From Malaya genurostris (taxonomy: Eukaryota; Arthropoda; Insecta; Diptera; Culicidae), in the NCBI RefSeq assembly GCF_030247185.1, contig NC_080572.1:297090314-297154313 (forward strand): 64,000 nucleotides of DNA, written 5' to 3'. The notes under the pieces were generated by a model that was given only the letters and a program-made list of their open reading frames with translations, searched no databases and was not told the DNA's origin. A program made the position numbers and the translations under genes. This document shows, one piece after another, positions 59,031 through 64,000 of the stretch (position 1 is its first letter; every line of letters starts with the position of its first letter).

Positions 59031-59435
59031 TTTGGAGTAGATCTTACGCTTCAGGCTGGCCCAGAAATTCTCGATGGGACGCAGCGGGGGGAGGGTTCGC
59101 CGTCTTGGGTACCACATCGATATTCAGCTGCTCCATCTCCTCCAACGATCGCTTCGAGTAGTGAACCGACGCCAGATCCGGCCAGAACATCATCGCGTCT
59201 TCGCCCTTATGGTATTTCTTGATGAACGCCGCAACTTCTGGCAGGCATTTTGTACTATAAATTTTCCCGATCATGGCCAGTCCGGAGCGAAAGAAGAGCG
59301 GTTTGACATCCCCTTCTCGCTGATTGTCAGCCACTGCAGCACCTTCTTGGGAAACTAGGTCTTCCTCTTCAGTTTCCTTTGGAGCTTCTTATCGCTCAGA
59401 GTCGTAGGCCGTCCAGAACTGGGTTTTGCTTCCAT
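59031..59435 (-). pseudogene. ITmD37E transposase, fragment C
   Basis: The minus-strand N-terminus MEAKPSSGRPTTLSDKKLQR is fused by a large internal deletion to the C-terminal half (PLFFRSGLAM, FWPDLASVHYSKRSLEE, NIDVVPKTANPP). The first Asp region is missing and the RPIE Glu motif is damaged. Distinct in sequence from copies A and B. Confidence 0.8.
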
Positions 59436-59459
59436 GCTCTAATTGTTGTCTAATAGTGC

Positions 59460-61350
59460 TAAGATGTTGCCGATGCCGGAACGAGCGTTTGAACGGAATT
59501 ACTGTACAGTTTTTGCTATCACGATTAGAGTTCGACTGATAGAGCTGTCAAATTTTGTCTGCTGGCTCATGGGTTACTATGATTGATGCTGCATATGTAG
59601 TAGGGTGGGACAAGGTTGTATGGGAAAAAGATGAAGAGGCTTATTTTCTCGTCCCGTTTGAGTCCCATAAGCACCATGCAAAATTTTAGCTCGATCTGAG
59701 AAACTATAGTTTTGCGCCCGAGGTTCAAAGTTTGTATGGGATTTAGTATGGAGAAATTCACTTTTTACTAAAAATCGGCTGCAATTTTTCAGGTGAATTC
59801 AGGTTGCATGTAAAAAAATAATGTAATCATGACTCCTTTCTTGTGGAACAGCGTATAAATCGGTCACCATTTGCAATACACCAGAAGGAAATCAAATGAT
59901 AGAAAATCCAGTAGATACTTTGGAAAACGTCAAACTCGAAATCGTTGAATAATTTCAAACCCCATTCTGATCAACATCATTTAAATGTTCGTTCGTTACA
60001 ACAAGCTAATGCACTGTGCAAAACATCCCCGAGACCGTCGTCTTAACGACCTGTTTATGCGAATTAACGAAACTCCCATAAAAATGGGATAAATATATAT
60101 ATGTAATTGCACAAACGTTCCTGGAGTGAGACGAGTATCGTCTCAGCAACGAACAACGAACTGTGTCTCTTTTATGGAAATTGTTCTGCATATTAGTAAT
60201 AAAACTACATTCGTTTGAAACGAAAGGAGAGAGAGATTTCGAACCCTCCCCATGCGAGGGATCACTCAAGTTGCTGCACTGCGATCCGAAACCATGATTG
60301 AATAACTTATCGTGGCTGTCCCGGGGTACGATTTTTCGGGTGGAAAAATTTAATCAAAATAATTGAATTGCGCTATAAACTATAAAAGTCTGCTTTTGAA
60401 TGTGCGTTCTTCCGAGAGAAAAAAAAATCGCTAAACTGCACTCGTAATTTCCTTGATTTAATTAATAATTTCGCATTTGTTGGTAAATTTCTGCAGAAAC
60501 CCATCATAATCCTTAAAGTATGAACGATGAACTATTCTACAGTCAGGAGTGGGCATTTAGGCAGCGGGGATTGCAAAGCGTGCCACGGATTATCCATTAT
60601 CCAAAACATTGCGTACGAGATCCGAACCATAAATCCCGGCTCGACCGAAAAGGAGTGTTATTCAATTAGTGTGATTGTAATGAAAATTTATGAACCAATT
60701 TGCTCTCGATTTCTTTTATGTATCCACTGGCAGTGTCATTACCGTCGATATGGAAAAATAAATTTATCAAATAAAAATACACTTACGCACATCCGGCAAA
60801 AAGTACGTTCGACCGGCTGGGCAGGATTGAATCGGTCGAACGTCCTTCAGGCCCGAAGGGATAATAATGACAATGACTGGATTGCGGATGCTGTCATTAT
60901 TTATGGTATGTTGAAAGAGCGAGACTTTTTGCACAAACTAAGCAAGGAACCCAACGGCAAAGTGCGATACTGTGCTGGTAAACATTTTTATTGACAACTC
61001 AGTCAATTGTGCATCGTTGTGCGTATTATTTATGCGAAAGGGATATTCTTTCAAGAGCATGAATTGAAAAGCCATAAATCTGCGTTTTAACATGGTACGG
61101 CACGTGCCAATAATCCATAAACTTGGGAGTACGGATTGAACAATGGGGCGAGTCGTTGTGGGAAAATTGTGTATAACAAGGTCTTTACTTTACTTACGAA
61201 TTACAAAGTTAATTTATGTAGAAAAAATTTCAAATTTGAATCTAAGACAATTGTGCCTATAGTCATCGAGTCGCAACATTATTCTGCTGATTTCTCTGTT
61301 CACAATCAACGGATTCAGATGTAATCGAAGTTGCCTTGATTGTAATGTCA
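59460..61350. other. unique-looking sequence without a recognised gene
   Basis: The 155-aa ORF at 60527-60994 has mixed composition and no recognisable domain. The stretch 60400-61100 is not repetitive within the window and holds several TAATTA/AAATTTATG-type homeodomain-like words, so a regulatory role is possible but unproven. Confidence 0.25.
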
Positions 61351-61500
61351 TTTTTCATTGAAAAACACTGGTGGCGTGGATTGCTCTGATTTTGTATTTT
61401 CGAGCAGAAATGCAATATTCTGACGATGTTTCATTACCATTTCTGCCCGAAAGTGCAAAATCAGAGCAATCCACGCCACCAGTGTTTTTCAATGAAAAAC
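61351..61500. repeat. 150-bp foldback element
   Basis: Arms of about 62 bp (left from TTTTTCATTGAAAAACACTG; right ends CAGTGTTTTTCAATGAAAAA) with roughly three mismatches and a 26-bp loop. GTCA occurs on both sides (61347-61350 and 61501-61504). Confidence 0.8.
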
Positions 61501-61739
61501 GTCAAAAGAAACTTCTGTTATTACGCCGCAAACATTCGAAATCATAGCATCATAGGGCTATTGTACCATTCATTCGTAGACTCGTAATGTCATTTTGCCG
61601 ATTACTCGACCTTTGATCAACGAATTGGGATAAAGTCGGATACAACATCGTTGCTTCGGCTCTAAGAAGCAATACCGCAGAAAAAATAGCAAAGCGATTG
61701 CATCTATTTTCATCATCGATTTTATTCATCAATGTAATC

Positions 61740-62163
61740 TCCTTCATGAGCAAAAAATTATTCTACCTTTTTTCTAACTTCTCGATGCCGTGCTTGTAGA
61801 AGGATTTGTAATTTGTCTCTAAAAAGGCTTCTTCATTTGAGTTGAGTTCCTTACCGGCGAATATTTTTTTTACATTAGCGAATAGCCAATAGTCACTGGG
61901 GGCCATGTCTGGAATATGCGGTGGACGAGGAAGCAATTCGCAGTGCGACTCGTGCAATTTAATCATCGTTGCCATCGACTTGTGAATCCAGTGACGTATA
62001 AAGGGGAGGGGGCGATCCAAGGATGGAGTTGAGGAATCTTATTTTTGTTTTGCTCACAAAAACGATGGTGCTCTGTGTGAATCGAGGTTGTATCTTGGTG
62101 AAACAGGGTTTTTTCTTCCACAATTTTGTAAACGACATAATTCCTCATTGCACAGTGGTTCAA
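61740..62163 (-). pseudogene. old mariner transposase fragment
   Basis: EEKTLFHQD (62125-62095) is separated by about 75 bp of extra sequence from IHKSMATMIKLHESHCELLP and PHIPDMAPSDYWLF (third Asp). The end is HGIEKLEKR. The rest of the enzyme is absent. Confidence 0.8.
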
Positions 62164-62223
62164 AAGCTCAATTTTACGCTCCTATTTGATAACATGTTAA
62201 ACACTTGGTTTCGAGGTACAGTA

Positions 62224-63019
62224 ACACATGGATCAATAAGTCCCGAGACTAAAGCAGAGATGGCGCTCGTAGTAAACTAGTAACCACGTCTTTCTAGAGT
62301 ACTAACCTTTGCTTGAAATGGGTCAAAATTTTAAGTCGATCCGACCAGAAACAGCTGAGTTATCGAGGTTGGAGTAAATTCGTTTTGTAGTTTGTTTAAA
62401 AAATGGAAAAAAACGAGTTTCGTGTTTTGATAAAACATTGTTTTTTAATGGGTAAAATGGGCCGAGTTTAAACGTGGTCGTACCGACACAAATGACGCCG
62501 AAAATGTGAGTGAAGTGACAAAAAATGTAATGAAAGATCGTAAAGTGAAGCTCCGTGAGATTGTTGAGATGGCACAGATATCATATGGAAGTGTATTTAC
62601 TATCCTTTATGAAAAATTGAGCATGAAAAAGGTTTTTTCCAAGTGGGTGCCGTGATTGCTTTCGATGGAACAAAATGCACCCTGCCACAAGTCGATGAAA
62701 ACAATGGCGAAATTGAACGAATTGGGCTTTGATCTGCTTCCACATTCCTCATACTCGCCAGATTTAGCCCAAAGTGACTACTGGCTCTTTGCTGATCTTA
62801 AAAAAATGCTCCAGGGACAAAGATTTGACTCAAATGAGGAGGTCATCGCTGAAACTGAAGCTTATTTTGAAGCGAAAGATATTTTTTTTATAAACATGGT
62901 ATTGAAAAATTGGAAAAACGTTGGAACCATTGTATCACCCTAAAAGGTTAAAGATTATGTTGATGAATAAAAAAAAATTTGTTTCCATTGTTAGTCTCGG
63001 GACTTATTGATCCATGTGT
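62224..63019 (+). mobile_element. internally deleted mariner with intact ends
   Basis: Ends ACACATGGATCAATAAGTCC and its inverse, about 29 bp each and matching, flanked by TA (62222-62223, 63020-63021). At 796 bp it is a deletion derivative. Confidence 0.92.
62403..62943 (+). pseudogene. mariner transposase remnant with the first catalytic region deleted
   Basis: Begins MEKNEFRVLIKHCFLMGK, shifts frame, reads NVMKDRKVKLREIVEMAQIS to KVFSKWVP, then a stop. It resumes MEQNAPCHKSMKTMAKLNEL and SSYSPDLAQSDYWLF. The DETW region between WVPREL and HQDNAPCH is gone. Confidence 0.88.
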
Positions 63020-63021
63020 TA

Positions 63022-64000
63022 TCTTCAGCAAAGTTGCTCAGAATGATAAGCGCCATCGTTCGGAAATTTTTATTATCAAAAATGTTCTTAAATTTACTTA
63101 AAGTACGAGTTATTTCTCCACCCTCCGTCGTTCTCAAGTTATTATTTTGACTCTTCAACAGTTCGTGGCATATTTAAGCGAAAAACGCGAACATTTCAGT
63201 CAATTTTGAGGTGAAAAACTGCCATAACATGAAAATGGAAAATTTTTAAAAACGTTGGGATTTGGCATTTTATACCAAGAAAGTATGTTCCAAGCTTGAA
63301 AAGAATTGGTTTAGTAGATTTTGCCGGACGTGTTCACGGACATCGAAAAAATTGGTTTTCAGAAAATATTCGTGGATGGCCAAAACAGTTCAAGAAGAAT
63401 ATGTCGGACGATGCTACCAATCTTTTAGCTGGTGAAGACCATTGCACAGTGATCCGAAACGTGAAATCCGCGTGAGAAAAACAAAAGTTGTTTTTCATAA
63501 ACTGGCGCATCTTTTGATGTGAGAGATCATTAGGGTGGTTCAAATGTGGATTGAAATCTTAAATCTAACCTTTTTAATTGAATTTAAAAATTATTGCATT
63601 CTGAAGTAAAGTTGTAGAAAATTTTCTTTTGAACAACTTTTGCTGAAGAAGCCACTTTCCTAGTTCGGAGTTACATTTATTTTATCAATTTTTTGGAGGC
63701 TCTTAAAAAACAAAATTGTCTTCTAAAGAGTTGTCAAGCTAATTATTGCGCACAATTTTGCGTAACTAAACTTTTTAATATAAGCTACGATCGAAAAGTT
63801 TTGATTTTCACCAGAAAGCAGTCAACCTTCTAATATCAATATTCAACAGATTCCAGATCGATAAAAATGAACCCTATACGCTTTTTGATAGATCATACAA
63901 TAAAGAAATCTAGGAGAGTGTTATTTTTTTAACTCATTCAAATTCCCTTTCAAAAAATCGAAAAATTCGAATAACTCTTAAACGCCAAAACGTAACAACA
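63022..64000. other. right-edge stretch, no recognised gene
   Basis: AT-rich with scattered 60-70-aa ORFs only. It may include decayed sequence of the older mariner's host repeat. Confidence 0.35.

Noticed and set aside
60235..60300. Possible tRNA on the minus strand (GGTTCGAAAT B-box-like word)
   Set aside because: A T-arm-like stem can be drawn, but the acceptor stem and anticodon arm do not pair convincingly.

Overview
The window looks like the nuclear genome of a mosquito, most likely a culicine. Short GT-AG introns (about 50 to 80 bp), AT-rich spacers, ITmD37E and mariner transposases, BEL/Pao and CR1-like retrotransposons and many MITEs all fit. Species cannot be named from the sequence alone. 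There is no bacterial operon structure.

Host genes. Four conserved genes are complete, and one small gene is cut by the left edge. At 6719-11317 (minus) lies a four-exon TONSL (Tonsoku) gene, a replication-fork histone reader with TPR, ankyrin and leucine-rich repeats. At 33913-38218 is a compact cluster: PTCD1 (minus, mitochondrial pentatricopeptide protein) and TP53RK/Bud32 (plus, KEOPS kinase) diverge from a 481-bp intergenic region. TP53RK then converges on a DHRS4-type peroxisomal short-chain dehydrogenase (minus). Exon joins were read from splice signals and keep frame throughout. At 1-297 (minus) is the first exon, with signal peptide and TATA box, of a small putative secreted protein.

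Mobile DNA fills most of the rest. The centrepiece is a 15.7-kb BEL/Pao element (14031-29779, minus) with 569-bp LTRs that look identical and a 5-bp GGCTG duplication. A 5.1-kb CR1-like non-LTR retrotransposon sits in its gag-pol. Between its primer-binding site and 5' LTR lies 3.3 kb that looks like part of a second, non-autonomous BEL element running from mid-LTR to mid-LTR, joined to an inverted R-U5-like piece of a sister element. Immediately right is a nest of insertions: a 0.5-kb-class MITE (29853-33534) holds a 2.8-kb hAT-like element (30113-32897), which holds a TA-flanked element (31099-32860); a small hAT-type MITE (32959-33200) also hit the outer MITE.

Other elements: a mariner (1891-3152), a MITE built of CGCCGAAA repeats (4941-5689), a degraded copia element (39130-41716), a TA-flanked 1.8-kb element with a 194-bp palindrome (43244-45059), three ITmD37E transposases (47.3-48.4, 48.8-49.8 and 59.0-59.4 kb), a degenerate array of about 265-bp units (50.7-54.6 kb), a 1.2-kb inverted-repeat element (54848-56055), a second degenerate array (57.0-58.8 kb), and a deleted mariner inside an older one (61.7-63.0 kb).

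The most unusual signals are a candidate hammerhead ribozyme (11884-11945) with every conserved core base present, and the chimeric structure of the BEL element, which suggests template switching between co-packaged retrotransposon RNAs.
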